64,000 bases of DNA, taken from positions 124,001 through 188,000 of the forward strand of contig BGZK01001217.1 of NCBI GenBank assembly GCA_005406025.1, given 5' to 3'. The notes beneath the pieces were generated by a model, which worked only from the letters and a program-made list of their open reading frames with translations, was not told where the DNA came from and did not search any database. Source of the stretch: Eumeta japonica. Lineage: Eukaryota; Arthropoda; Insecta; Lepidoptera; Psychidae. The number at the start of each line of letters is the position of its first letter. The first letter of the stretch is position 1. Of this stretch, positions 37,211 to 49,455 are shown one piece after another. The position numbers and the translations under genes are program-made.

Positions 37211-38310
37211 CGACTATCGATTTCTCCCGCTTTTGTTTTGATGGAACTCCTAAATTTTCTTCATATCGTTAAATTAAATATCAATTATAGTATATGGGAC
37301 AAGATGCATATATTTTAGAACGTTTTTAAGGATAACACGGCTCTAAAAATTCCTTCTTTGTCCAATTTAAACAAATTTATTAGTACCAGAAAAAGTTCGA
37401 TAATGGTGATAAATACAAATTCAATGATCGATATATAAAATGTTCGCCACAGAATAGAAACATAGAAAAATATAAGCAGAATCGCTTTTGCAAACGGCTC
37501 GTAGGAATATAATTTCATATGCACAAAAGCATAGTTTTATAGTCAGTAATTTGTTTGTTTTTATCATGATCGATCAAAAATAGATTCGCCATGTTTATAT
37601 TTTTCTCAATAGGTTTTTTGTTGTTGTTTTAAATAAATGCTTTCGCTTAAGATTATTCTTCGAATTTTCTATTTGTTTAGTAAGATGATATTTAAAAAAA
37701 GAAACTTTTTCTCGGAATAAGCACTTTGAAGACATTGCTATCGTTTAAGCGACAATTAAATATGTAACACTGAAATGATCAAGGAAGAAAATCAAACTTT
37801 ACCTATTAGACAAAAACTTTTCATAAAAGAAGTGGCGAGAGAGACAGAGAGAGGAAGGCCTTCGCCGGCCGCCGGAGCCGGCGTGCGCCTGACGTCTCTT
37901 TTTAATTGCCAGCACTCGTCGAGTTTCTCTTTGTAATTAAATATTGAAATTAAGAAATGAACAGCGCTAATTACAAGTTCGTTTGTCCCCCGGGCGGCCG
38001 AGGGGTGATGCGATCTTAACATTTTAATACCTTTCCCTTATTCCGTTTTGGGGGCGCTTAAGGATTTTCAGTGTTATTGTCTTAAAATTACGTTATTAAA
38101 TTCTTCATCTTCATTTGATGATCGCTATACGTTTCTGGTTATGTTTGCGTCTGTGCGTTTCGATTCATTTCAAGAGAGACAGGAACAGGGTGAGATGCGT
38201 AAAATAATAATTTTGTGGAATTAGTTATGTTATATGCTGTACGAAAAGATAAATCCGATCAAATTCAGCTTTGCGTACCTGCAGCGAGAGTTTTGTCATT
38301 TATATTTATA
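37211..38310. other. Intron with one GC-rich block and purine microsatellite
   Basis: AT-rich apart from about 37830-38010, which has a gagagagacagagagagg run (37837-37854) followed by gccggccgccggagccggc. Nothing coding was recognised. Confidence 0.45.
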
Positions 38311-38459
38311 GGTTAGGTTATATTACCAGCGACACGCCCCTGCTTGGCACGGATAGTAGATAGTAATTATCTATAATCAAATGAATTCTGGTGTATGGAT
38401 GGGAGGATCATTTTCATGAAGTTTTAGCAGATATCTATAGGTACAGTGTATTGGAACCC

Positions 38460-38865
38460 CCCAATAAATGTGTAATTTTTTTAAGGAAAGAGTGACACGA
38501 AATTGACATTTATTGTGGTAGAGCCCTGTTATGATCTTGGCTGCAGAACGTAAATGGGCCGGCTCGACAGATGCAATATCACATTTTCACAACATATAGG
38601 CATGAAGTAACAGTTTCTGTTATTGCATTTCGTCTAGTGAGTGAGAATTCCAGTGGCCCATTCACTTTCCATCACCACACAGCCACTGTTCACTAGCCCT
38701 CTCCCTTCTCCATCAGCCCACTCCTTCCTCCATGAGATATCCTATTCCAGTCCAAGAGGCCAGCAATCCACTGGTGACTCTTCCAGAATCACGAATATCC
38801 ATGTACAGTCTTGGTCACTTATACCCTAGCGGCTCGCATGCTCGTTTACCCTTGATAAGGCTAAA
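38460..38865 (+). mobile_element. Probable non-LTR retrotransposon 3' region
   Basis: The order 'tgtggtagagccctgtt' (about 38513), a CT/CCA-rich segment 'ggcccattcactttcc...ccatcagcccactcc' and 'agcggctcgcatgctcgttta' in pieces at about 38829-38850 recalls the 3' UTR ends of lepidopteran non-LTR elements. The 62-codon plus-strand frame at 38641-38829 falls in this segment and is not a host gene. Boundaries are approximate. Confidence 0.42.
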
Positions 38866-39290
38866 AAAATAAGTACAAAAAACTAAAAAATCCATTTATT
38901 CAATTGCTATCAAAGTTCACAGGATCACCCACTGGGCTTATCTAATATTTTTTTTAATTCCATTAAAATTAGCCCACATCGCTTTATAAAAATATAGATT
39001 GTTGGTTCCTTAGTAGGCTGCAAACCGATTATTTATAAAGAAGATGGTCAAACGTCAATGATTTTTTTTATTTTCTTCAAAAAATGTATGAATGCGTGAG
39101 TGATTGTTTTATTTTTCCTATGAATATAACAGATCGATGGGTATTTACCAATAATTTTTGGTTGTTTTTCGCACTACGTAGATGAGAAGTGTAACTTAAA
39201 AAACCATGCGACTTGGAAATGAAAACAGTAAGACTTCTTAAGTTGTTCATCTAATAGAATTGATCCAAAATCCTTCCGCTACGAATAGAA
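38866..39290. other. AT-rich intron, no gene
   Basis: No feature was recognised. Confidence 0.5.
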
Positions 39291-39296
39291 TTATTA

Positions 39297-39400
39297 TACA
39301 GTGATGGGTATCACTAGATAGAGGGTGATACTTGGTGCAACGCAGGAGACTCGAGTTCGAATCCTGATCTGCCACGTAATGTGTTTTGCTAATTAATACG
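39297..39400 (+). repeat. Possible tRNA-derived SINE remnant
   Basis: A good box B-like 'gagttcgaatcc' at about 39353-39364 is preceded by a weak box A-like 'tatcactagatagagg'. There is no full cloverleaf, so it is not called a tRNA gene. Decayed SINE head is the likely reading. Confidence 0.38.
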
Positions 39401-39990
39401 CAATTGAAATATCAATTAACTATTGATTTGATGGTGTTGAAATGCAAGCTTATCGATGAGGCCGGTGATGATGTACGCCATGGCCCTACCTTCATCCTTA
39501 TCAAATTTACAATTTTAAATTTGCAAAAACTGTTTGTAATTTAATTTATAATTATTTTTCTGTGAATTTATAAAAAAAACATTAGAACCAAAATTAACGT
39601 AAAATTATTGAAAATTTACAAACATTTTTACTATTTTTAGATTTTTATATTTCTTATATGTATTGTAATTTTTTGAACTTTGGTTAATTACCAATAAAAA
39701 AATTACAGAATTTGTTTGTGATGAGATCTAAAATATTTTTTTCGGTAGTAACAAAAAAATTATGCAATTGAAATTACCATGAAATCATTGAAAGTTAACA
39801 AATATTTCCAGTATTTTTTAAAAGTTTGTTAAAATTAATTTTATAGTAAATTTACAACACATACTAAAATGCGAAACATTTTTAATAGAATTTAATTAAA
39901 AAATTTCATTACTGGCAATATAGATAAAGAAATTTTCGATATACATGTAGTGAAATTCCACGAATATTTTTTGTAATTTTCATTCAATTC
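39401..39990. repeat. Very AT-rich stretch with ancient ~180-bp duplication
   Basis: 'aacgtaaaattattgaaaat' at about 39597 and 'ccatgaaatcattgaaagtt' at about 39778 start similar ~45-bp blocks (both continue with 'aacaaa/acaaac...tttt') in nearly the same surroundings, suggesting an old tandem duplication of about 180 bp. AT content is so high that part of the similarity may be chance. Confidence 0.35.
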
Positions 39991-39994
39991 AATC

Positions 39995-40135
39995 TTACGG
40001 ATCTGACGAGTTTGCATGAAAAGAATGATGGAGTTCAGTGAAGCAAGAGAGGTATGCCAAGATTATACCCTGTGGATATCTAGCTTCTACTTATTCTTCT
40101 AGGCAATAGGCATAAGTATATATTATTATTATATT
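39995..40135 (+). mobile_element. RTE-type LINE 3' end remnant
   Basis: The reading 'MMEFSEAREVCQDYTLW' followed after a stop by 'aataggcataagt' mirrors the last residues and 3' end of lepidopteran RTE elements (typically FSEAREVCRDRxKW, stop, 'aaataggcgtgatttatgtatg'). Only the final portion of the endonuclease-reverse transcriptase protein is present. Short and decayed. Confidence 0.45.
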
Positions 40136-40425
40136 TGTTTTTCACACATTAGTACCTTTGAGTCATAGGTATAATATGCGTCAGGATTAAGTACAAATCT
40201 TATCGCGGGTTAAAAGTGTCGAATACCATAGACTGATTATGTAAAACGCGTTACCTTTACTTATTTTTTGATTGTTGTCAGTGTTTAATGTTATTTATAG
40301 AATATATTGAAATTATCACTATTCGTAAAATGTGATAATTTTTACTAAATTCGTCGTCGCACGCTCAACAAGAAAATATTATACCGTAAACAAATGATAA
40401 TTAAAAACAATAATCTGTAGTACGG
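40136..40425. other. AT-rich intron, no gene
   Basis: Nothing recognised. Confidence 0.5.
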
Positions 40426-40640
40426 CGAATACGAGAGACATTCGCGTTTTGGCCGTCGGCGTCGTGGGAAACTGCAGCGGGGGAAATGTGCATTGTGGCG
40501 ACTCGCTCGTAAATTGCACGCCGCAGACGTTTCAATTATTGCTCACACGCCGCCCGGGAGGTTCGTGATAAAAACGATACAGCAAATCCGACGTCGTTGT
40601 CTATTACGAAGTAAACCATAAATTAGCAATCCCTTATCAT
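40426..40640. promoter_or_regulatory. GC-rich candidate enhancer with Su(H)-like site
   Basis: Compact GC-rich island with a full match to the Suppressor of Hairless consensus (cgtgggaaa, 40463-40471). Further on are 'cataaatt' and 'acgataca' words. dac responds to Notch signalling in insect appendages, which makes the site worth noting, but a single 8-mer is expected by chance at low frequency. Confidence 0.3.
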
Positions 40641-42750
40641 CGACTTATTACGTCGAGTGTAAAGAAGAGATCGATGTTATCCATGACGACAGTGTTCTTC
40701 TATAGCAGAAGAAGCTGCTTTTGGAAATATTCAAATAGTTACTTCTAAGTAGAAGTATTTTTTAAATTAAAATATTTAATGAAATTTAGAAAGATGTGAT
40801 TAGATACTACCTCACGTGTGATTTCCCCCACTCTTTTTATCTAATGAAATGTATTCATTTTACTGAACATTTTGGTGTGGGCAATAATAAAAAAATTTCT
40901 AACACTATATTCTCTAAATTTCAAAGTTGACGTCAGATTTTGCATTAACTCAAAAATGAGTTTGATGAAATTTTGCCAGTGATCATCTCTAATCTGATGT
41001 AACTAGATTACTATCTACTGTCAATTTGTATTCTCTGCACAGTCTAAGTACGGAACAACATCTATAGACACACAACTACACATCAATCCGAGAACTCCAT
41101 TTCGATTCTTAATCCGGGCAATCATAAAAAGTCCATCAAAAGTAGATCCGATAGCATTCGGGCTGTCTCTACTGTAATGGGTTCCTTAGGTGTCTTTATT
41201 AACTGTCAACAGGGAGCTTACGGATCCCTTCGGCGTCTATGTAATAACCATCAACAAACGTAATTAGTTTTGTAAATAAAATGAGCCTGTGAGAATTGAA
41301 ACGTAACAGCTACCTGATGGTGCGGTGACTTGCCACATCGGGTACCGCGAAACCACAAGTGAACACATATCTGTTAAAATTTATTACTTTATATGGATAA
41401 GTCTAATTATCGGGTTAATGCTGTTCATTAATATATACTAGAGGGCGACTAAAGGTATTCATCTATTTGTAACGCGAAGGTAGGAAAATGTTATATGTAT
41501 ATTCAAAAGTAAACAAAATGTAAACTTGTCATTGTTATATTGTTACTAACATCTACAAAACCAAGTTATTATCTAATGGCAGATGATTAAGCAAGCATCT
41601 GATATTAAAATACCTTATCTTAGTATATCAAACCTACTGCACTATGTACCTTAAAGTAATAAGTTGGCACTTGAAAATTAGTAAAATTATTTAGAAATGA
41701 AAATTCAATTTATTTGCATGAATCTATAACCTTGTCTAAATAACATGGATAACGACAATAAGTGTTTTTACGTTCTTGGCCAAGCAAAGTTGGAGTTTTT
41801 GTAATTAGTGAACAAGTTATTTCATGTTTTGTTATTGTGGGAATAAAATTAAAATACCTCTGATCTACTGCTGATAAAACTTTTCTTATATTCATGAAGA
41901 TGAATGCTAACACACGCAGCCTTTTTAGAATCGCCGGGTAAATAGATGAACAGAGGATTATACAATGAATTTTCTTGAAATCTTAAAAAAAATAGGGGAT
42001 TATCAATGTAGATTAATTTTCATTTCATTGAAGGATTTTTTCATAAGTACATTTTCAACATATTTTTTTAAAATGAATTACTAGTAAAGTTGAAATAATT
42101 AAGAAAATGTGAAAGTGAAACGGAGAAAATGAATGCCAACAACAAAGAACCATCTCATATTGGTATAGATAGTAAATTTTAAAATTTAAAAAAAGTTCAA
42201 ATTTAAATGAATCAGACAAAAAGAAACATTTTTGTTGCCGTCTGTACATATTTTTCATCGTGCTGTACATCTGATTAATATCAGACTATATTTTCTTTAA
42301 ATGTTTGTTACAATCTTTTGTGTTAGATGTATTTTTTCTGCTTTTAGCAGTGGGTGTACATTTGAGATTGTTTTGTTATATCGATGGGTAATTATCTTTT
42401 CGTTTATGTTTTGAGACCTGCATTACAAACGGGTGGTAAATTTTTAAAATGCCGTAATTTTTAATATTATGACGTATTTCAAGTTATATAACTTACGAAG
42501 TATTTTTACGGAAGACATGATATTATTCAATTAATATTTTGTACTAAAGCGATAGGTGCCCATGGATATGTGTATAATAATTTTGTAACGAACACGGATA
42601 ACATACAAACAAATCATAAAACGCTTTAAAGTGTAAAAAAAATGTATGCCTGTGCGGTTAGGAAGACACACAATTCTATATGATAAATCATATTTTTGTT
42701 AAAGTTTTTGATATGTTTTTTATTAATAAGATATTTCGCTCTTATCACTG
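40641..42750. other. Intron, no gene
   Basis: Mostly AT-rich. A somewhat more complex stretch at about 41035-41340 has even base composition and may be conserved or an old repeat, but no family was recognised. No coding frame is supported. Confidence 0.45.
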
Positions 42751-43420
42751 GTGGAACTTGTACTTTACAGTGTATATAGTGCGCCGTCGCAGGGCGCAGG
42801 TCACCACCGAAAAGGGGATATGAGCCAAAGTACCCTCCACATCAGTCATATTGCGTATCGACTTACAGCGGCTATCGGCATGCCACGGACGGCTGTCGCT
42901 CGTTTCGCGGTGACGAAATACGCGTTATCGACGGGTTGTAGGTATGAGATCGAGTCAACCTCGACATGGCAATAGTTTATGAGCCGTCGAAAACTTACGA
43001 TGTGTATATTTCGTGGGGATATTTTTATTCATAGAACTAGAAGTAGAAGTTTCACAAGGCGACGGCCCCATCGTCTCAAATCCATTCGCTTGCACCTTGA
43101 CATCGCGGGTACGATGCAGACGCACGCGCAGGCGCTCCTTCCTCCGCGGGCGGCTCCCGCGTGACAGGTGATGGGCGCGAGGAAGCCCCCCTGTTGCATA
43201 TTATAATTGTAAAAGAAGAATTACGCCGGTTAACTTTTCCGCCCCGCGGCGGTTTTATTTAATTTTTATTTTTATGGCACGATTAGACACGGCTTCGCTC
43301 TCTTTTTTATTGTTACCGCCGACCTGTTTTTTCGTAAAAGTTGTACCTACAGTTTTATCCGGACATTGTTTTTAATGAGTCGCCCGTACCCCCGCTCGCG
43401 GCGAGCTCTTTAGTTTTAAT
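42751..43420. promoter_or_regulatory. GC-rich candidate regulatory cluster
   Basis: Islands at about 42775-43190 and 43235-43420. The frames across them (42751-42975 and 42979-43164) encode unrecognisable peptides without splice context. Candidate conserved non-coding elements by composition. Confidence 0.28.
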
Positions 43421-44540
43421 ATTTTATTATGGTTCTGTTATTGCTTTTTTGACTTTCCCTTTTGTTGTGGTCTATAAAATATAATTGTTTTTGTATACTT
43501 ATCCGTTGTAATTTTTATTTCTATTCTAAATCTTTTATAATGGAAAGTACATTACTAATTACATTATAAATGTACATATATATATTCGTTATTAGATATC
43601 TAGATATGGTGTTAATGGTATGGTAATGTAGAATGTAATTATTAGTCACTTTAATATGAAACTTGGGAAATGAATTTGAATGTCATAAATACAATGTGCT
43701 CGTTATTATATAGAGTTAATGTGTAGATCGATACCTTCAATAAATACCTTCCTGCAATAAATGGGTACCCTCCAATAGATGGACAAATATTATTTCAATA
43801 ACTGATTAAGTATAATAAAATGTAAAAGAATAAATTTTATTTACAAAAATATACATATTTCTAATTATGTAATCTATTTTCTTTTATCTTTATATCTGTC
43901 AGGTGTAGGTTTGGCTTAAAGAGCGTCATCACCAGTAAGCATGTTAATGAGCATGTCATTACTAGTATAAATAAATAAACAATAAGGTATGTATGATACG
44001 ATTATATTTGTATTTGATAAAAAAAATATATAAATATAATAATTTACTAATAAAATCAAAAAATATAAGAAAAATTGCCATCCATTCGGTATTGGTTGTC
44101 CATCTATTGGACATTTTATCCGTGTACTGGGGACTTTTTCTTTCTCTTCCATTTTTGTAATTAACTACCACGTTATACAAAGTCACAGTTATTTTATAAA
44201 CAATTTAATATTTTTGTATAAGCATTATTACTTTTATTTCATTTTATTTATATTCTATTGCATTATTTTCCACAAAAAACATGAGAGTTTGCATAACCGT
44301 CTATTTGTCGGTGTGTTTACCCTATTACTACTGACTTCTTAATATAAATTCTAGGTATTAATTGAACATTTTCCTAAACCGATATAAATTATGTAAAATA
44401 TTAGTGTCTAAAATAATTTGAATTAAGAATCAAAAAATATCTTCAATTTTCATGTTGATTTATTGTTAGGGCAATGTCGGGGATTACATTTCGTACCACT
44501 TCTATAATATACCGTAGACCATTTAAAGAATTGAACAATA
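43421..44540. repeat. AT-rich stretch with 15-bp inverted pair
   Basis: tccaatagatggaca at 43771-43785 recurs exactly in reverse at 44097-44111 (tgtccatctattgga), 311 bp apart. The DNA between is very AT-rich. This may be the decayed inverted ends of a short DNA transposon, but matching does not extend outward. The 78-codon minus-strand frame at 43916-44152 is not recognised. Confidence 0.35.
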
Positions 44541-45100
44541 AGTTATCACCGCCGGAACTGGCTTGCGCACACGCACCTGTTTATAGCCGAAATAATTTAT
44601 CTTGTTTGCGTTGGAGATAAACAGCTCCCGCGCTTAAGTTTGCTCAAGATAAGATACAGCGTCTAGTCTGCCTCTTACCAATACGCATTCACGGGCCGAC
44701 AGTGCCTCCTTGTTTAAGAATTACTAAGAATAATGCCTCGGGGAGTTTTGAGAAGGAAATAGCTTGTTTGATCTCGCCTCAACCGCTAAAGGGTGACGCT
44801 TTCTCTGGGCTGTACGCAACGGAAGCGATAGCGGATTGGTGGAATAGAGATTATAATTATTTAAATATTTTTTCGAAAATTGCTACTTATTCTTTTCTAC
44901 TTATTTTCATATTGCAATCGATGTAAGTTCGAAACAGTTTTAGCTTTTTATTTGCGGGTCTGGAACTCGACCGTGTTCTAAATTAATACATTATATCTGT
45001 TAGTAAATTATGTACATACATTTTACATTAAGAGATATCGATTTAGAAAATTAAAATTTTAGTAAATAAATAAAATGTAAGTAGTTTTATGAAACAATCG
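44541..45100. other. Intron with a modest GC-rich patch
   Basis: A patch at about 44545-44740 is richer in GC. The 74-codon frame 44702-44926 is not recognisable. Otherwise AT-rich. Confidence 0.45.
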
Positions 45101-45735
45101 AAGTGGAACAGGCGCGCCGAAGGACAAGCCGTAGAAACAATGGCGGGCGGCGATCGCGGCCCGACCGCCTGACATTACGATTGTACACCCAAACAGAGAG
45201 CAGTGGGCGACGGCGACTTCAATGGCGACGGTGTCTTTTAAATTCCACCTCACTTCTGGGCCCCGGCGCGCGCGCGACGCGAAGCGAGCCTTAGCGCCGC
45301 CGCACAGGGACGGGAGTCGGTCGTCGGGCGGCCGACGCACCAAAGGGAATATTTTTGGAAGAGTTTAATTTAAAACGTAAACATTCCCATACGTGCACTA
45401 CTGCCGTAGCATCACGTGTAAATAGTCTTGCGTCGTCACTGAAAAAAATATGAGTATTAGCTTACGATAGGCTGTCAGCGGCAGTTCTCAGATTCCTTTT
45501 TTGTTTAACGGCTAAGTTCCAGGATGTTTACTTCAAGTGAATACGCCATGATTTAGTAGTGATCGCTTAGGAGTGTGAACTGTGGAAGTGAGAGCCGAGA
45601 ACGGTAAATATAATAACAAAGACGCGGCGCCCTATTAATAGCTTCGGACGCTGGAAGGGCTCCGTTTGGACAAGCGGACCTGCCGAAGACATCGGAGGTG
45701 TATCGAGAGTTTGTTTTGATTACCACTCGCGATGG
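45101..45735. promoter_or_regulatory. GC-rich candidate regulatory element with Sox-like sites
   Basis: A CpG island at 45105-45345 (gcgcgcgcgacgcgaagcg core) and a weaker one at 45590-45735. 'gaaacaatcg' and 'gaaacaatgg' (about 45091 and 45134) look like Sox-family sites spaced about 43 bp apart. Overlapping frames on both strands are unrecognisable. Confidence 0.28.
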
Positions 45736-46849
45736 AGTTTTCGAATTATTATTCTATGATAAGGTTATTTTTTTTTACAAGAAATTACTTTTGGACAGAG
45801 CCATCTAAACGAACACGAAAAGAAAAGACATACAACTCGTAAATTAACTTAGCGTTACACCCGGTTAATCCTGAAATCATTTGCTTGCCGAATTCTCGAA
45901 GGCACGAGTATCGCTCCTATCCTTCTAAAAATTTTATTAGTTCATCAACTTTTTTAAAGTTGTTAAAACGGTTAAAAAGTCGTTACTATTATTTCGTTCC
46001 TATTGTACCTAAATATTAATGGGGTCACCGATAGGTGTATGATGACCCGGACGAATATTCGAAGAGTAGTTCTGATTGCGTGTGTTCAGTCATAAAATAA
46101 CTATACGAAACCCTTGCTTAGTAGAAAAACGTATCGTTTGGCACATGCCCAAGTCGTTAAATTAGCTCATGTGTCAGTTTGAATCCGGAAAGAGGCACTC
46201 TCGCCGATTTCAAAAAGCAATCACAGGTAGGTAGGTGTGCATAAGATACCTCGCTGTACACTCCTTTCAGAGCCAATCACGGATAGACATGAACAATAAT
46301 CTGTTTCTTCTCTGTTTCTTCAGGCGGCACGTGCAAGATCTTGAAACCGTTGCGTGGTCCTTTTAGTATGTATCGATGTGTACGGATCGACGGCTTACAA
46401 TGTCGTTGTTTTTTAAATGATTTCGATTTCGTTTACATTTTTCTCGTGTGTAACATATTTTTATATTTCATCGAGAAACATAATATTTTTACTATCAATC
46501 GAAAGTTGTATTTTGTAACATTAATTATAATTTGTTTAGTAGATTTTGTGTTGCTCGCATGCGTAACTTAGTGGTAGTAGTGCGCGGAGATTCGAAAAAC
46601 GATGAACCCTTTGACGATATTAACCACAGTTGTCGTTTGGTATTTAAAATGTTAGTGAAAAATTTTTTTCGTATTTCATAAATAAGAAGTTGCAGTAAAA
46701 CCTCTTTGGTTGTGCTGTTTGTATCTGGGTAGTTTTGATACCATTAAATATATGACATTAAAAAAAAAAGGAAAAACAAAGTAAGAACGGTGTCCCGCCC
46801 TATTCCTATTGTTTTTTGTCCGCCAAATTGAGTGAATCTAATGTAGAAA
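45736..46849. other. Intron, no gene
   Basis: AT-rich with ordinary composition. No RNA gene, recognisable repeat or coding frame. The last 30 bp may be the start of the mariner described next. Confidence 0.45.
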
Positions 46850-47424
46850 TTCGATATATTTTGAAGTTTTATTAGGAAAAAGGGAAAAATTCAATACAAG
46901 TCGCGAAAAGAATTTGTAACGTCTATGGACCTAACGCAGTGTCGGTAAGAGTAGCACAATACTAGTTCAAGCGTTTTCAATCCGGTAATTTTGATGTCAA
47001 AGATAAACCTCGCTCTGGTAGATTTACTACGGATTAAGTTGTTGCCATTTTAGAAAAAGTAAAGCGAGGTCGGCATATTCGTTCTAACGACATAGCTGAG
47101 GAGCTGGGGATTGACCACAAAACAGTTTTAATTCATTTATAAAAAACTGAATATACAAAAATGATCGATACTTGGATCCTACACGAGTTCAAGAGAGAAA
47201 TGTAATGAATCGTTTGCGTTTTGCGTTTATTTATGGAAACGTAATGAAATCGAACCGTTTTTGTAAAGATTGATTACTGGTGATGAAAAATGCATTACCT
47301 ACGACAAAAGCGTGGTCACAAGGCAAGCAAGCTTCACAGTGTATAGCGAAACCTGGCATAATTCGTAATAAGTTGATGCTATGTGTATATTGGAATTGGA
47401 AGGGCATTATTCATTGCGTGTTTA
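46850..47424 (+). mobile_element. Mariner transposase pseudogene (mori/cecropia-like)
   Basis: Decayed mariner transposase. Recognisable in order, with frameshifts and stops: RICNVYGPNAVSV, WFKRFQSGNFDVKDKPRSGR (one stop before it), the helix-turn-helix SNDIAEELGIDHKTVL, KRNEIEPF, the first catalytic-aspartate block TGDEKCITYD, and LMLCVYWNWKGIIHC. In the last block the second catalytic aspartate of WWDWKG is read as asparagine. The third catalytic residue and the 3' end are missing: homology stops inside a 39-bp palindrome at 47405. No clear terminal inverted repeat was found upstream. Inactive. Confidence 0.8.
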
Positions 47425-47443
47425 AAACACGCAATGAATAATG
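47405..47443. repeat. 39-bp perfect palindrome at mariner breakpoint
   Basis: Arms 47405-47423 (cattattcattgcgtgttt) and 47425-47443 are exact inverted copies around a single base. The left arm is mariner coding sequence (GIIHCV region), so the right arm is an inverted duplicate of it. Confidence 0.9.
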
Positions 47444-47765
47444 TGGTTGAAAGTAATTGTACTTGTTGAACAAAATGGCATATACGTATATAAATAAATG
47501 GAGATAAAAAATTACAAAAAAATATCTTTAATTTGTATATAAAATACAAAAAAAAAAACCTTTCGCCAAACCTAAAAAAAATTATAATAGGTTTCAAAAC
47601 TTGAACAAGAGATATTGTTCATGACGCAGTCGAAGGAATGACATTTATCGTTCTTCTCGGTCGTCACTAAACTTATTTCCATCCTTTGCGAAAGAACGCC
47701 AAAAGCGTATAAGTCACGAAACGGCGCACAGCCATTGAATACGAAGTCAAAGAAAACTATCGAAG
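47444..47765. other. AT-rich intron, no gene
   Basis: Nothing recognised. Confidence 0.5.
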
Positions 47766-48635
47766 ATCTAGCCATCTATCACGACGCCGCGTGCGCTGCG
47801 CGCCGCCCATTGTGGCCGATATTTGTTCGGTGACACGCGGTGACTGATGAATATTGCCACGCAAATATCACAAAAAGCAAAACTATCTTCGGTGTAGGTT
47901 TCACCCCGCGGGTGCAGCAAAATCAAAGAATGTGCACTCAGAAGAGATTGCTTTGAATCATTATTAATATTGGAGTTTTTACCCGTGACTTATCAACAAC
48001 AGAATTATTAACAAATTACTTGTTTTGTGTGTCAATATAATCGGTATTACCTTATGTTTGGTATTAATTTTGTTATTTAACTTACTAAACTTTTTTTTTA
48101 TGAACTTATTATTTCGTTCACGAACTTTTTTACTACAATTCTTCCATCTGTGTTGCTCACTGATGAGACAGCTAATAATGTACTTTTCTTATTTTATAGA
48201 GAAACAACACAAATATGGCCACAATAATATGGCATTATATTCGATTAAATTCTTTCTACATTATACGCAGAAGTTACATATTTCCCATCGCTTCTCGAAA
48301 TAGTTATTTAAGTGTCACTACACATGCTGCTACGTTCTATACCTATCTACGCATCTGTCGCCCGGTTATCTCGTGTAATGCGCGGCCGCATAAATCGATC
48401 GGAAACCGTTGGGCAATAAATCGAACGCTTTTTAATGCGGTTTATCGCCGAGAATGAGCATGCGGTATTCAGATTGCGCGTAAGTGGCCGCGGGGGGACG
48501 CGTGCGCCTTATCTGCTTGTCCCTTGACACTTTCAATATTCGATTTCGTCGCGCTCTCTGTTTAATGTTTGCCTTTGGAAAAAGTATTGGCTGCTTTTTG
48601 CTCGCCCGCCGAAGGGCGAGGGTTACTGATCTCTT
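47766..48635. promoter_or_regulatory. GC-rich candidate enhancer cluster with Hox/POU-like words
   Basis: Two islands, about 47768-47905 and 48350-48630, separated by AT-rich DNA. The first holds 'acgcaaatatc' (POU octamer-like). The second holds 'cataaatcgatc', 'gcaataaatcg' and 'gcggtttatcg' within about 50 bp (48390-48447), plus cttatctgc (GATA-like). The density of homeodomain-like words in an otherwise CpG-rich block is suggestive of regulatory DNA 4-5 kb upstream of the dac exon. Confidence 0.33.
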
Positions 48636-49455
48636 TAGGTTATAGTTGGAAAAACTCGATTTTATAACTTATTGATTATTCAATGTGTTACCAAAACTAT
48701 GTGAAGACTAGCTATTTTATGGTATTGTGTGAAAAATTGTATTAATTACAAAATTGTTTCGAAATCTACATGTATACACAAATGACGAACCTCGTGAAAT
48801 CAAGCAATTAATTTGTCAGTTTTTATTAAAATTGGTAATAGAATTAAAAGAATTAGAATTGTTTATTTTGTATATTTTATGTAAATAATAACTTTAATGA
48901 TAAACTAGAAAAAGGCAAATCAATCGGTACGTGGATTAAAATCCAGTTTCGGTAATAGCAATTGCTATAGACAAATCATCTTAAATTCAATAATTAGTTT
49001 ATTTTGCAGAGGAAAAATATAAGATAAACAAACCGATCCCTATTTTAAAATAAAATACCAATTTTTTATTGTCGTATTGCTTAAATTTGGCATCATACTA
49101 ACAACAACAACTTAATCAAACATGAGTATAAAAATCATAGCAATCCAAGCTTACAAAAGAATATTGTTTATAAAGAATTTATAATTACTAAGCTTTTTTC
49201 TAAAGTAAACAAATGCGAATAAGTATAGTATATTATTTCTAAAACAGACGAGACATTTCCTCAACAAAATATGAAATGGCTTTATTAGCAACGAAATCCG
49301 GGATTACCAACAAATAAACGCTAATAACAAACGACAAAAGCGTAACCGAGCACGTGAAATAGAAGTCACAGCAATCCAAGCTAATGGAGTGTCTAGTAAT
49401 GGCGATGTGCTGACATAAAAATAAATAGCAGAGACTCGGTTTCTGCGTGTAAGTC
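48636..49455. other. AT-rich intron, no gene
   Basis: Nothing recognised. A minus-strand frame at 49239-49547 overlaps the next GC-rich island and is not believed. Confidence 0.5.

Noticed and set aside
39345..39375. Possible tRNA gene (good gttcgaatcc box B)
   Set aside because: No acceptor stem or proper box A can be found around it; a SINE remnant fits better.
43771..44111. 15-bp inverted pair as a MITE
   Set aside because: The match does not extend beyond 15 bp on either side and no target duplication is evident, so it is kept only as a low-confidence repeat note.
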